Source of the DNA: Oopsacas minuta
Taxonomy: Eukaryota; Porifera; Hexactinellida; Lyssacinosida; Leucopsacidae
DNA: 64,000 bases
Assembly (NCBI GenBank): GCA_024704765.1
Contig: JAKMXF010000354.1
Span: forward strand, 372,690 to 436,689
Direction of reading: 5' to 3'
Each line of letters starts with the position of its first letter. Position 1 is the stretch's first letter. The position numbers and the translations under genes are program-made. Below the pieces are notes generated by a model. That model was given only the letters and a program-made list of their open reading frames with translations, was not told the DNA's origin and did no database searches. Shown here piece by piece: positions 49,701-61,012 of the stretch.

Positions 49701-52614
49701 AATATAAGGAATTAATACTAATTATTTCAAAATTTAATGGACATATTCGGAACCCTAAGTATAAGCCAGAAGCTCAAACTATGCCCAGGCCGACGACCAA
49801 AAGCCCAAACCCTAACGGGCCTCGGGCTTGGGAGTGCAACTTCTACTAGGACACAATCTTCTTTGTACTTAGTAAATTCGAAAGAGGGTTTAAATTACAA
49901 AGGAAGTTTAGAAACAAGTAACATTTTCAATACTATACTATATGATAAATTCTAATAAGATAAATACATCATTGTGCGAATAGGGGAGTTACCTTCCCAA
50001 GGAAGTGCCTAATCATATATTATAATCTTAGTTTTAGAATATAATATTTCTAAGAATTACACGAGCGAAAAATATTGATGAAAACTAAAACTAGAAAAGT
50101 GTAAAGATTACTAATTAAGTAAGTGCTCTAGACCATAATGACAATATTAGAAGGTATCATGTTGAGGTAATTCTTAAACTCACTCTTTCACTATTATAAG
50201 CAATTGAAAGTAAGATTGTTATTTTAATTAATCATTATTGGATATACCTGGAATGTATATGATCTAGATTGAAATAAATAAATCATGAATTAAATGAAAA
50301 CAAAAGCCACTATGTGTATTTGGATTAATTTTCATTATAATGTGCCTCCAATTACTAGGGCCACTTTAGACAAATTAAATCAACAGACAAAGCTGTCGGC
50401 ACAGGATGTAATTTATATTTGTTGCTCGCTAAGCTCGCAGTTTAATATAAAATTGAATAAAAACGTTACAATATTTTCGAAATCACAAAAAATTGAAATT
50501 TTGTAATGTAATCGCCTCTACCATGGACATCATCATTATGGGTGTCCAATGGGCCCGTCCTACCATTTACACACGTCATCAATTGTAAGTTTATTCTAGC
50601 TGCTATTGTCATTGGGTTATTCGAATTCCAAATTTTACCTGGTTGATGACGTCACACAATTTGTGGCACAGTGTGTCAGATCCAAAATCGTGACCCTCAG
50701 AGCACACCACACGGTAATTGTTCATGCACCCGAAAATTTTCAGCCCTTAATCAATAATAGTTTTGGCTAAGCATTGTATACGATTATACTATAGTGACAC
50801 AGTAAACACAAACCTCTGTGGGATATAGAATAACAATTCAGGTGGAGGCTTGTGTACCCTCTCTCCGTAACATGGCCAGAGATTACTCAGAATCCTAAAT
50901 AGCGAGCTTTTACCACAGCCGTTAGGCCCTGTTATCAGTAGATGCATACCCTTCTCTACCTAATAACAGAAATTATAATTATAAGCGAGGAGATACAATT
51001 TAATAACTACGTACTTTAAAAGATAGATCTGATACAATAAAGTCAGAATTAGGAGTTATGATAGAAATATTCTCTAATTGAATAAGATGTTCTGTCTCTA
51101 CTATCTCAGCTAGGGCAGGTATCTCTCTAACCTCTCGGTTAGATAGAGAAGAGTTATCAAGAGTCTGTAGACGACCCTCATTAGCTGTTTTATACTCCTC
51201 ACGCTCCATGTCATCGAATACTTCTAACATCTCTGATAATCTGTACGTGTACCCAGCAAGCTCCACAATCTGTGATATGCATCTAATACGTTATTACAAA
51301 ACACAATTGATTTCTAATGAATTAATTACCCATTATAACTCACCTCTTTATAAGAAGAGAATATTCTCTCCCATGCATCTGCTGCGCTAATCAATAAATG
51401 CTTCTTGGTTGTGAATGCATGAGCTCGTGAACTGATTACGTTAATAGAGTGTGTGGGAGCTTCAGAATCAGGAAGTAAGAGAGGAATAGCGACCATACAC
51501 ATACCGGTAACAGACCACATGTACTTCATTAGGAACTGTTCAACCATTACGTACCATAGTCTGCTTAAGTATATACGAGACATCTGACGGACTAAAGCAT
51601 TGTAACTCTGTTGTAGCAAGCTGAGCTCAATCTAGCATGCGATATATTAAGAGGTAAATACGAGGGTTAAAAGTTCTACTAACCTTGCTACCATCATAGA
51701 AAGCAATCTCTTCAGAATTTGAAATAACTCTAGAGTGTACAAATCTGAGAAATCCGTGTCTCTTCGCCTCTTCTGCTACTAGTCTCCCGAAGGGTGGTGC
51801 AAGTAATCGAAGGAGAAAAGCACTAATAGTAATGGTCATAGCGCCGAGCGATAGAGGAAGAGAGGTCACCTCTCCTCTAACAACATCAATATGTATAGAG
51901 GCACGTGTTAATATCACCAAGTCTAGAACAGGCTTGCTAATATGTGAGTAGATGTGAGCTACTGCATCACAGAAATTCTTTACATCTTCTGTCAAACACT
52001 GATCAGGGTTGTTCAGTCTTGAATCAAGATTTGAAACCTATTAACAAAGATAAGAACAAAATATAAGAACATATTCTAATATATACCTTGTAATAGACTT
52101 GATTTGAGAAATACCTCCTATATAAATGACCTACTAGCTCAGTTCTTAGACACAAGGCAAGATGACTCTCTAAGAATCTGATTAAAGAATTAACAAACGT
52201 AGCAGGAACAGACATCATCAACCATTGAAAAATGCACCATATAAATAACTTGGGTTTTTTCTGGACTATGGATACTACCATACGTCCATCTAACTCTGCT
52301 ATAATTAGCGATAACAAGCTCCTGCAGACTAACGTTATTGTGTAGAGAATGAAGATACCACCAGCTTTTGAAAAAATCCCAGGAACAGATAATTTCATCA
52401 GTTTTAAGAGAGTGCGAAAGAAATGAATATTCATAGTTGGATGCAATTTCTTTGCTTTTACAACTACATTTTTCTCCTCTTTCATCAGAGCAAGTACTCC
52501 GTCTAGCTGAGGTTCTTGAGCGATACTCTTTCTCTTACGTTTCTTGTACAAGTATAAACTGCCCCCACATATAACGACAATCACACAAGTACTGGAATAG
52601 ATCCAATACTTCAT
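46762..52614 (-). CDS. ABCD1: Peroxisomal ABC half-transporter of the ABCD1/2 type
   Basis: Nine exons (52614-52087, 52037-51684, 51631-51344, 51269-51015, 50959-50814, 47935-47790, 47708-47624, 47151-47026 and 46963-46762) join in frame to 709 residues; human ABCD1 has 745. The N-terminus has a hydrophobic helix and KKRKRKS. Family marks are [29 protein letters not shown] (EAA-like motif), [10 protein letters not shown], Walker [11 protein letters not shown]-loop [12 protein letters not shown], signature [13 protein letters not shown] and Walker [12 protein letters not shown], then a [11 protein letters not shown] tail. ABCD1/2 dimers bring very-long-chain acyl-CoA into peroxisomes for beta-oxidation. 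Intron 5 (50813-47936, 2.9 kb) is far larger than the rest and holds a MITE and an antisense bZIP gene. The orthologue is ABCD1 or ABCD2, which cannot be split here. Confidence 0.94.
47376..47546. mobile_element. Tigger/pogo-like MITE (non-autonomous Tc1-mariner)
   Basis: A 171-base element within ABCD intron 7 (47152-47623) with 24-base inverted ends: TACAGTGAAAACTCGTTAAT at the left and, as the inverse of the right end, TACAGTAGAACCTCGTTAAT. The CAGT...CTCGTTAA ends flanked by TA fit pogo/Tigger transposons, which insert at TA. The ~120-base centre has no transposase. It is the clearest transposon relic in the window. Confidence 0.85.
48810..48817 (+). promoter_or_regulatory. TATA box of the nested bZIP gene
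   Basis: TATAAATA lies 52-59 bases before the ATG at 48869, in gtataaatagg context. The spacing suggests a 5' leader of only about 25-30 bases, similar to the arrangement at the 1521-codon orphan. Confidence 0.6.
48869..49345 (+). CDS. Small-Maf-like bZIP factor nested in an ABCD intron
   Basis: An intronless 158-residue frame antisense to the host gene. Residues ~40-70 resemble the extended homology region of Maf proteins ([18 protein letters not shown]...MFSAKEK). The basic region [18 protein letters not shown] (76-93) satisfies the bZIP signature N-x7-R (N83 to R91) and the Maf-type pattern of KRR, N, A and SR, but with Thr-Ala-Asn-Asn-Ser in place of the usual Tyr-Ala-Ala-Ser-Cys. A leucine/isoleucine heptad coiled coil with [13 protein letters not shown] follows to about residue 137. 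Small Mafs dimerise with CNC factors on MARE/antioxidant elements. The altered basic region may change DNA specificity. A TATA box lies upstream. The call is by pattern, not alignment. Confidence 0.68.
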   Translation: MNSFEEVSDFAIRTSGECKKLEMVKQILKENYRDLIEFPLLQLIDDKKLSSTPASVLGGMIDNDMFSAKEKASIREKRRKLINIKTANNSRLKALKELEDLEKEITKLQECKNDMKIQEEKLKAEIKCYKAHLEVEFQSCDQQLNYSLSTDLFYTYLD

Positions 52615-52752
52615 AATAATTATTGCTAGAAAATGTTTCCATAAAACAAAATTGATCTGTTATGGTTCATTGAGATTCTAATAACTTGTCTAATACAGTT
52701 TAAAAATAAAGCATGGAATGAATTTATACAAAAATTTCTTATATTTATAAAA

Positions 52753-53148
52753 CTAGCTAACAAATATTTGAACTCTGAGCATTAGAGTACAAGTAGTACA
52801 TGGTATAATGAGCTCTTCATCTACTCCTGTGACATCATCTGCTTCCAGTACATACTCCCCTCCACATCTACATGGATATGTGTAACCCTCCCCCGTCTCT
52901 AAACATTCCATATCACTTATTTTGATAGTTTCTTGACAAGCAGCATGAGGTGTCTGTAACTGTCTGTCTATGATAGATTTCTTAATTGGATCAATCAGTA
53001 TCTCATAAGCTTGTTGTATTTCTAAGAAGTTCGTAGATTTTGGGTATTTATCAGGGTGAGATCGTAATACCAGCTGTTTGTAAGCTCTCTTAACACGGTC
53101 TGTATCTGATAATATAGAAATACCAAGTACATGGTAAGGATTAGACAT
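52753..53148 (-). CDS. DNAJC24: Diphthamide co-factor DNAJC24 (DPH4)
   Basis: A 131-residue intronless frame from MSNPYHVLG; nine further codons are open upstream. The J domain (residues 2-68) has HPDKYPKS. A CSL-type zinc site follows, CRCGGEY...PCTTC, which binds iron or zinc as in DPH3. DPH4 is the J-protein for the first step of diphthamide synthesis on eEF2. Length matches the family (human 149). It sits between the ABCD start and RPS26 on the same strand. Confidence 0.9.
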   Translation of the reverse strand: MSNPYHVLGISILSDTDRVKRAYKQLVLRSHPDKYPKSTNFLEIQQAYEILIDPIKKSIIDRQLQTPHAACQETIKISDMECLETGEGYTYPCRCGGEYVLEADDVTGVDEELIIPCTTCTLMLRVQIFVS

Positions 53149-53325
53149 GCTAGAATAGAGATACATACAGCTCAATTAAACTGATGGAGACTTATATGAT
53201 AATTTAATGATATTTGTATTACAAAATTTTATCTAGAATGCTATGGCAACAAATTAAAGTTGCAATACGAATATCCTAATTTCACTGAGATCTCCTATAA
53301 TGTACTACAGCACTAACTAATATAT

Positions 53326-53745
53326 TTATTGTTTTGTCTGTCCCTGCACACGCTGGGTGTTTGGGCCTGTAGACTGTGAGAATTGACCCCCGGTCCCTGG
53401 GGCTGCAGGATTGGGTCTGGGGAGGTCGTCTCTCTTGGGTCTGAAACGAGGAGGAGGATTTCTGTCTCTGCGAGCCTCTTTGGATCTGTTCCTCACTACT
53501 TTTGAGTGAATAGCACAACTAACACAGTAACATTGCTTTATGTACATTTTGGGTAGACTGTAAGATTCGTATACACTTTGATCTGTAATATCCCTAACAG
53601 CTGCAGCTTCTACTATGTTACGTATTGTGAACTTTTTGATAGCTTTATCTTTAGGGACACACCTAGCACAATTGGTACAACGTACGAAGCGGACATGACC
53701 CCTCCCATGCTTATTGCGGCCGTTATTTCTTCTCTTCTGAGTCAT
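53326..53745 (-). CDS. RPS26: Small-subunit ribosomal protein eS26 (RPS26), extended C-terminus
   Basis: A 139-residue frame from [14 protein letters not shown]. The conserved core is intact: [53 protein letters not shown], with CxxC pairs for zinc. Human eS26 has 115 residues; this one continues about 24 beyond the usual PPPRFRP end with a Pro/Gly/Gln-rich tail ([13 protein letters not shown]...). eS26 lines the mRNA exit channel, so the tail would lie near the 5' leader of mRNA. The codons look uniform, so the tail is probably real. Confidence 0.94.
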   Translation of the reverse strand: MTQKRRNNGRNKHGRGHVRFVRCTNCARCVPKDKAIKKFTIRNIVEAAAVRDITDQSVYESYSLPKMYIKQCYCVSCAIHSKVVRNRSKEARRDRNPPPRFRPKRDDLPRPNPAAPGTGGQFSQSTGPNTQRVQGQTKQ

Positions 53746-53945
53746 ATGTTGAATCAATTATCTAAAACTCGCAGGGATAATAGTAATACTTACAAAAATG
53801 AATACATTTCACTTTTACACATAATCTATGGCAATAATTATAGTATCAAATATTGTAATATTAATACTATGTACTGAATATACAGATGAATACTATATAC
53901 AATATTATGTGAAAAGAATACACAATATGTTAGTTAGTGTATGAG

Positions 53946-56117
53946 CTACAATACAACTTGTTGTCTATGCTTCTTAAGACAATACATAGAGCAGTATAAA
54001 TAGCTAGATTTCTCAAAATAGCTATCTCCTTGTAACCCATGCATACACTGTGCACACTTGTCACCTGATGTGACAGCTGATGACATGAATCGTTTCTCAG
54101 CAGCTAGAGCTCTCTTTTCTCTCTCACTCAGTACTTTACATACTTCCCCTTCTTCTTGTTTCCCTGTGTTCTTTCTTTGTTTCTTAGCAGAACCCTTAGA
54201 TTTCTTCTTTTCAACTTTCCTCCTCCTCTGCTCCTCTTCCATCTCAGGAGAGAGAGGAGATGAGATTTTAGCATCTGAGTAGTTGTAAGCTAAAGGGTGT
54301 GAGAACATGAATCTACGAAAAGCATCTCTACTAGGTTTATCACGAGCTCTCTCGTACGGAACTTTTCCTTGCTTGTCCTTAACAGTAGGATCAGCTCCAT
54401 ATCTTAAGAAGTGGAATATGAGAGGAGAGAATCCTTTGTGTGCGGCTAGATGTAGAGGGGTGTATCCTTCTGAATTAGTCATCTGTAAGACTCTTCTCTT
54501 CTCTGTATCTAGGAAATCATCCCATATCCTAATAGTTATACTCTCAATGCTATCTTCCAGGGTATTAGGGGTATACTCGCTCTGTATCATAGAGGGATTA
54601 TCTTCTTGGGGCTCTGGGATATTATCTTCGATGACGTCAGTATCCTCTATAACAGAGTTAATTGGATCTTCTAATACTACCCAGTCCTCATCAGAACCAG
54701 ATTCAACAGCTGATTTCTCCATAGATACAGTATCTATTACTTCAGGGGACTCTACAGGCTCTGGAAATGAGAGGGGGTCTCCTATCTGAGCGAGGAGGGA
54801 GAGTACTTTAGGAGTTTCACACTTTCCACACGCCTCCATCAGCTGTTCGAAGAACTGCTCAAAAGGGTCCAAAATTTCAATATTTGATTTTTTGCTTTTC
54901 TTGGCTCTACGAGATTTTTTCGGTTTCTTCTCGCACTTAGTCTCCTTCTCCATATTCCTCTCTACAACCTCAACATCTAGAGCATCAAACAGATCCTTAA
55001 CTATATGACGGTTAGGAGGACTGGTCCCAGTATGATCCACCATAGTGACGTCATCATCCTCAGCTGTGAAGTCGTCTAACGTTCCATGCACGAACATGCT
55101 AGTCATAAGAGCATGTATCCTCTTAACCTCAGTGAATGTAGGTCTTCTGGTATTGACAGGGACAGGTCGCACACGTGAATCATCTTTAAAGAATCCAAAG
55201 TTCTCTCCCTCTGCATAGAACGTCTGTCTGCTGTATACAGGAATGCGTATGAAGATGACGTCACACTTACTAAGTTTGTCACTCCAGCTCCGTAACAGCT
55301 CTTGTATATCCTTAATGAGAGCTGCTTCATTAGCTCTACGAATCTGAGCTCCCATGGAGCGAGCGAAGCTAGACTTATCCTGAGTGGATTGGATAGTTCC
55401 TCCCTTAGCGCGGACTACGTACCGATGGAATGTTTTATGACAAAGAATAGTTTCCCCGTGGAAAATTGCTCCGGCAAAATGTCCGGCAGATTGCATCAGG
55501 ACAGCAACACGTGTTCTCTCAGGCACGAGGGAGATACTGCGTAACAGCTGGTTGAGGGTATCAGGAGTATGTGCGGGGTGATGCACTAACTCTCTATACA
55601 CAGAGCATACTGTATTATCTATATTACAATATAGCATTAGTTTGGGAGGAGATTTAGTGATGGTATCCTGGTCGTCATCAGAACTGTCAGAACCAGAAAT
55701 ACTGGAAATATCCTGAGATAGGAGGAGGTTAAATTCCTGCTCCTCGACCTGTTTCTTACCAGCAAGTTGTAGACGTAGATTGTAACGATGCCAATCATCT
55801 TTGTAATGTTCCAGCATTTCTTCTCTTGAGCTGAATTTGACGTCACAGAGAGAGCAAGATAGTGTGTTTAAATTAGGGGCTGGTTTATCAGGAACTGGGG
55901 GTGTGATAAGGGGGCTAAGCGATGCGAGGGCGGAGTGGGTAGATTCGATAATTTGTCTGTTAGAGAGGACATCTTTGAGGAAGTGTGTCTCACAAAGTTT
56001 CTGCTGACCTAGCTTTGAAAATACAGACAGCACAGGATTTAGTATAGTGTGTTTGTCCTGAGGCAGAGCTAGGTTTAGATGGACGGGAGCTTTAGTATCA
56101 AGTTTTGTAGCCATCAC
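53946..56117 (-). CDS. ANKZF1: Ribosome-quality-control peptidyl-tRNA nuclease ANKZF1 (Vms1)
   Basis: An intronless 723-residue frame (human 726). A C2H2 finger is at ~88-110 (CSLCDVKFSSREEMLEHY). The VLRF1 release-factor-like domain is at ~205-345, with KGGTIQSTQD corresponding to the catalytic-Gln loop, then GAQIRRANEAALIKDI. An ankyrin repeat sits near 550-610 (GYTPLHLAAHKG). A basic coiled stretch and a treble-clef-like C-terminal finger (CAQCMHGLQG...CSMYCLKKH) end the protein; AAEKRF is a good VCP-interacting (VIM) motif. It cleaves the tRNA CCA end from stalled nascent chains, releasing them from 60S. All domains of the family are present. Confidence 0.94.
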   Translation of the reverse strand: MMATKLDTKAPVHLNLALPQDKHTILNPVLSVFSKLGQQKLCETHFLKDVLSNRQIIESTHSALASLSPLITPPVPDKPAPNLNTLSCSLCDVKFSSREEMLEHYKDDWHRYNLRLQLAGKKQVEEQEFNLLLSQDISSISGSDSSDDDQDTITKSPPKLMLYCNIDNTVCSVYRELVHHPAHTPDTLNQLLRSISLVPERTRVAVLMQSAGHFAGAIFHGETILCHKTFHRYVVRAKGGTIQSTQDKSSFARSMGAQIRRANEAALIKDIQELLRSWSDKLSKCDVIFIRIPVYSRQTFYAEGENFGFFKDDSRVRPVPVNTRRPTFTEVKRIHALMTSMFVHGTLDDFTAEDDDVTMVDHTGTSPPNRHIVKDLFDALDVEVVERNMEKETKCEKKPKKSRRAKKSKKSNIEILDPFEQFFEQLMEACGKCETPKVLSLLAQIGDPLSFPEPVESPEVIDTVSMEKSAVESGSDEDWVVLEDPINSVIEDTDVIEDNIPEPQEDNPSMIQSEYTPNTLEDSIESITIRIWDDFLDTEKRRVLQMTNSEGYTPLHLAAHKGFSPLIFHFLRYGADPTVKDKQGKVPYERARDKPSRDAFRRFMFSHPLAYNYSDAKISSPLSPEMEEEQRRRKVEKKKSKGSAKKQRKNTGKQEEGEVCKVLSEREKRALAAEKRFMSSAVTSGDKCAQCMHGLQGDSYFEKSSYLYCSMYCLKKHRQQVVL

Positions 56118-56723
56118 TGAAGTAGGTAATTGTATAATGTAATTGTAGAATAATTAGAAATTACTTATATAGCCATCTGTATATGTAATCGGTTTATTTA
56201 TAGTACAATCTGTTTAGCATTACTTCATCTGAAATGCATGCATCTAGTGACATAAAATGGAAATAAAACCACTTAACTATGTTGTAACTACTACAACTAC
56301 AGGCAAGACAAGTTGTAACTATGACTAGTGGTGTGGTTGAAGTGGGTAACTATAAATCTATTATAAGATAATTCTTGTTGGAAAGTGAGTGAACTGAAAT
56401 TATTTACACATATCTAAAGGCCGGGGGTATGCCAGTTTGAAAATTTTGGAACTACAAGGGAAAGGCCATTTCTACTATATACCATAGCCAAATTGTTAAA
56501 TGGTGTATTCTTCATGAAAATGACAGTGTCACATTTTAAACAAATGAAGTGGATTAAAGACAAATAACAGGTGGCAATCTTTTCGCAAAAATAATAAGCC
56601 ACAAAAAAACAATTAAAACATTGCAATTTATTATACTTTATACAAAACAACATAAAAGCTATCTAGAAATAAAAGCTGTGATATGTCACGTTAAAAATAC
56701 TACTATATATACAAGCTGATAAA
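56118..56723. other. Gap between ANKZF1 and the UNC13-like gene
   Basis: About 600 bases. A 79-codon minus-strand frame at 56414-56653 (Cys/Phe-rich) has no recognisable family. The block at 56420-56600 reads unlike its neighbours and may be a transposon scrap, but I cannot name it. Confidence 0.35.
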
Positions 56724-59700
56724 TTATTTTGATTTTGAGGCTGATTGATCACAGATTTTGGAGCCTAATGAAATTAGGTTTCTGATGTACTTAAGGAATG
56801 ATATCGCTTCTCTGTCAGTAGTCCTATCATTCAATACATTAAGTATTAGTATGTCTGTAGGGAACATAAAATTGAGGGTGACTGGCTTAGCTTTTCCCTC
56901 TGTGTCTGTGAACAGAGTGTCGATTACAGGAACTTCGGCTATGTCTAGGTATATAGATCCAGCGTAATCATCTTGAGAGAGCCTGTCCCAATCCCATAGA
57001 GATAGCCGTACAACTTTAGAGTGACTACGGAATCGGTCCAAAGATATTTCAACTGAAAATTCTTCATTGAAGAGAGCAGATAATGTTCTTTTGTGATGTT
57101 TTGTTTTAATCGTCCTCATCTCATTGGGATCAGGCAAGAGATTCACTGTTATATAAGGATCACATGTTCCATGATACGAATCCATTCGAGGAAAGTTCTC
57201 TCCACGGAGAATTGAAATATTCAGCGTTCCTCTACCTTTTTGGTAGTACACACTGAAAGTTAAACTGCCGTACTTATTGGCTATTTTTGTATTCGCTTTG
57301 GCTAGCTCACAGTAATATTTATTCACCAATTCCTTCGTTTCAAGACTGTATAGTTTGAAATAATTCTGAAGAATTTCAAACTCAAATGAACACAGTTGTT
57401 CTTCACTCAATCCATCTCCACTCCCATAGAAAAACTGATACAGAACTTCTAGGCTAAGATATAGACGTTTATACTGGCCCTCTGTCCTCATTTTATTGTC
57501 CTTGTACTCGATTAATATCTTTATGACTCTCAGCCATAATTCATTCAGTAACACACTGAAATGTTCCTGACACAGAGTATCACAAGAAGACTGTATATTG
57601 CTAACTAACCACTGCATTAATGGATCAACAGCAAGTTCAAACTCTATATCGTAATTTTGTGTCAGAAAATTGTGGAAAATCTCGCGAAATTGCCGTTCGA
57701 AATAATTCCCGAGCAGGATAAGCATCTTAGATTCACAATGCTTAACATCTTCAATAGAATCATCTAATACTCTCTGTAGAGTATCGACTGGTGACTGTTC
57801 AGATCCTTCAAATTCCTTGCTGATTGACGCCCAGTTAAGTCTGTTAGGTATTTCCTTAAGATGATGCTGAGTTAGATAAGCATTGTTCAATAACATACAA
57901 GCATTCTCATCTATGACAAATTTCTTCTTAGCTTCTAATCCATCTTTTATAGTTTTTCCTAGTTTCTCTAATAACAGATGTGCGAAGTGTTTAGCTATAT
58001 CTCCTCCAACTAATGTAAGCTTAATAACAAAATTAAATGTATCCTCTTTAACAGGCCATTGTAACCTCTCATAGAAATGGTAACACTGTTCAAAGCATAG
58101 AGCTGTGTCTACAGCCGATGACGTCACTTTGATGTTACTATGTGTACCATACACTTGACCTGAGTCGTATTCAACTAATCGCTGGAGAGATGCAGTTGCA
58201 ATGGATTTGGTTACTTCCATCCAAGTGAGTACACATGGTTTGAACCACATGTACAACTTCTGGAGACACCATCCATCAACAGGGGTGTGTTTGGTGTAGG
58301 AACTAAAGTTCAGGACATCTCTCACTCCCTGATAGAGACGGAAAATGACAAGTGCTCCTTTCGACTTCTCGGCTATCTCTTTCTTAATATCTTCCCCATC
58401 TTTGCCTGAAACTAGAAAATGCTCTTTTGAGTCAAAGGTCTTGAAGAATTCCTCAATTTCCATAGCTAGCATAGAGTCCAGTTTCTGGAATGCAACATCG
58501 AAGTACACAATACCTATCTTCTTGAATGGTTTCTGATACCCAGCCCAGCTGTTTGCTAGATACTGAGCAGCTGAGTAGCATACGTCAGAGAGAGTAGCAG
58601 CTTGATCAAGATCCTGATTGGTTAGAGTGAGAGGCTGTGCTTTCGCAAATTCCAGATGTTTCCATGTTTCAATATCTTTAAGAATTCTCTCCTTCAGGAT
58701 ATCAGCAAGAGACAGTTCGTCTGACAATCTCCTAGTGAACTTTAAGAATTTAAACACCTGAGTAAGAGATTTCAGAACAGCTGATAAATGAGCTATAGAT
58801 CGGGAACAAGTATTAGGAAATACATTGCTAGTTCTCTCCAGCAGCGTTAACTCATGTTCGTAGATAGAGTATAAGTGTGCTATAGTATCCTGTACACATT
58901 GCATTGGGATAATTTCTAACTGTTCTTGCCATAGAGATGTTAGTACAAGAGTTGTCATACACAGTTCATCACGCTCGTATGTATACTTAGTGATATATTT
59001 CGCGAGGAGAGGCAGTCTAGCTATGGTAGACTCAAACTCACTCATAACTAGAAGTTCTTGTATTGCGATAGATATTGACAGAAATGGTTCAGGTAGTCTA
59101 CCATTTAAGAAAGGATTATTCTTCTGAGTACTGTGTCTAGCTGATTCTAGTAGAAACTTCTCCAGTAGCTCAGCTCCATGTCTACCCTTTCTGTATGCAG
59201 AGAGGAGAGATTCTACTAATCGCACTTGAAAACTGAATGTTAAGTGGATTTTACCGCGGTAGCTTTTACCGGAATGAGATCTAAGCTCGTGCCAGGTACT
59301 TTTAGGAAATGTGGTGTCGAATGTAGTCAAATCTACCACACATCTCCCAACAAATTCATCCTTTATTTTAACTTTTGCCCCTTTCCCTGGTTCTCCGCTA
59401 GAGTCCCATACTTCAACAAGTAACAGCTGATCTGACTTCAATTCAAACTCAAAATCCTCTTTCCAAACAGGCTCTAAGTTCCTATGGCTGATATGGCTCA
59501 CTTGTATCGGAGAGTTCTTAGAAACTAGGTCTGATAATTTGCCTCTAGAATTCCTATCTAAAGTATCCCGGGATACTAGTCCTAACTTGCAATAAGGGTT
59601 TGCTCTCTCACTTGAATCTGATAAGGGTAGCTCAGTAGCTGCCTCAAGGGAGACAGATAAGGTGTGATTGAAGAGACACTCTGTTTCTGCTTCCTTTCTC

Positions 59701-60340
59701 CAGGCTATCACATCTGTCTTACTTATCTCTAGCATGTTCTCTATAGCTCTTTTACTTTCTTTTAAGTACTCATCCTAAACAGCGAATTATATATCAATAA
59801 ATACATACTCAAATCCGAATTTAAATATTCTTAAAGTTGTATATATTAACTCACATCATATCCAGGTACATTTCTAGCATTTTGAATTATTTTTTTCTTG
59901 TCAGTAGAATAATAGTAGAGAGACTGTAGAGCTAACTTGTGGATTCTTTGTTTATCTCTATTGTGTAGTGAACATCCCTCTGCCTCGCCAGGAGCAGCAG
60001 CCATGTGGATTGAAGCAGAGGAAAGGGAAACGTCACTAGAGCCTGTGACCAACTTAGCTGCTTCTTCAAAGTAGTTGTTAGGCTGTGAGAACATGTCTGG
60101 TATAGTTATGAGTCCTCCTAGTTGTCCTGTAGCCTCCTGCTCCTTCATATTACTGGTACTATCCTTATTAAGGGTAAGTTTTGAAAATTTATCTTTTATT
60201 TTGAGACTAGTCTTGGAGAATGAAGTGTAACTACTGGGGTTCTTCCGGGTTCTTCTCTTCTCAATGTCTGCTGGCTTATCCGCCATCTTCTTGCTAGATC
60301 TAAAGGATAGTTTGGAGCAAGTTCTTTTAAATGTATACAT
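56724..60340 (-). CDS. UNC13D: Munc13-4/BAIAP3-type exocytosis priming protein
   Basis: Two exons, 60340-59855 and 59774-56724, joined in phase 0 give 1178 residues (human UNC13D 1090, BAIAP3 1187). A Ser/Lys-rich N-terminus leads to a C2 domain at ~185-350 (LSVSLEAATELPLS, NPYCKLGL, SGEPGKGAKV, FTFQV-like strands). A long MUN/MHD helical rod follows to ~980. A second C2 domain is at ~1005-1120: LNISILRGENFPRMDSYHGT, CDPYITVNLLPD, LSLWDWDRLSQDDYAG, with the Ca2+-binding aspartates in place. There is no C1 domain or calmodulin site, as expected for this subfamily. It should tether and prime secretory granules. UNC13D versus BAIAP3 cannot be decided from layout alone. The intron between the exons is 79 bases. 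Confidence 0.87.
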
Positions 60341-61012
60341 TTTGTAAACGAATGTATTTTTGTATGAATTTACAAGTTTAAATACAAAATTACTGTAAAT
60401 TTGTCAAATAATCATTATGTAAGGCTGAAAGAAAAGGAGCATTGTGTGATAATAAATATTAAATCATGCTCTAAATATGCTGAATGGTATTAGTTAAGGT
60501 CACGATTAACTTCGTAAACAAAAAAAAGTTATTTGCATACATCCCATATAATGCAAATGATTCAATATAACATAAATATTTCAAAAGTGATACTTTTGAG
60601 TCTGTAAGTAAGTCACAGAGAATGAAAACAATGAATTAAGCATTCATCACCATTTATGCCAGATGGTGACTACTGAGAAAGATAATATTGATTGCTCAAA
60701 CGGGACAGCATAGGTGAAAACTAAATCACATCCAAAATAGATTAAATTAACAACTTGATTAGTCAGTTTGAAATAATTTACAAGTACAATCAACAACCGC
60801 CAGTTCGCCATAATAAAAAGTATAATAATGTGTTGACAAAAAATAGTTTGTACTATCAAGGAATTTTCTGGATACCCAATGAATCAGACCAGCTGTATGC
60901 ACTAAATATTAAAATATTTATGATTCTAGAGTTACTTTATATCAGAAGATATATACTTTAGGTAGAGAATACAGATTCTGGATACTTTGTGCAAACACTG
61001 ACAACAAATACA
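60341..61012. other. Gap between the UNC13-like gene and CEP120
   Basis: About 670 AT-rich bases; only short, unconvincing frames. Likely UNC13-like promoter plus CEP120 3' signals. Confidence 0.4.

Larger units (their letters stand above)
47936..50813. other. Large ABCD intron 5 with nested gene
   Basis: A 2.9-kb intron. It contains the antisense bZIP gene (48869-49345), its TATA box, a (TA)n run near 49415-49430 and a GC-richer block at 49750-49850 with inverted agccc/gggct. Further short frames at 49737-49955 and 50294-50506 have no family match and are not called. Confidence 0.7.

Noticed and set aside
49737-49955. 72-codon plus-strand frame in the ABCD intron, with a GC-rich start
   Set aside because: The GC-rich part has inverted words like an element end, and the rest is AT-rich noise.
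50294-50506. 70-codon plus-strand frame in the ABCD intron
   Set aside because: No recognisable domain; flanked by non-coding sequence without splice continuity.
54307-54789. 160-codon plus-strand frame over ANKZF1
   Set aside because: Antisense shadow of a conserved protein.
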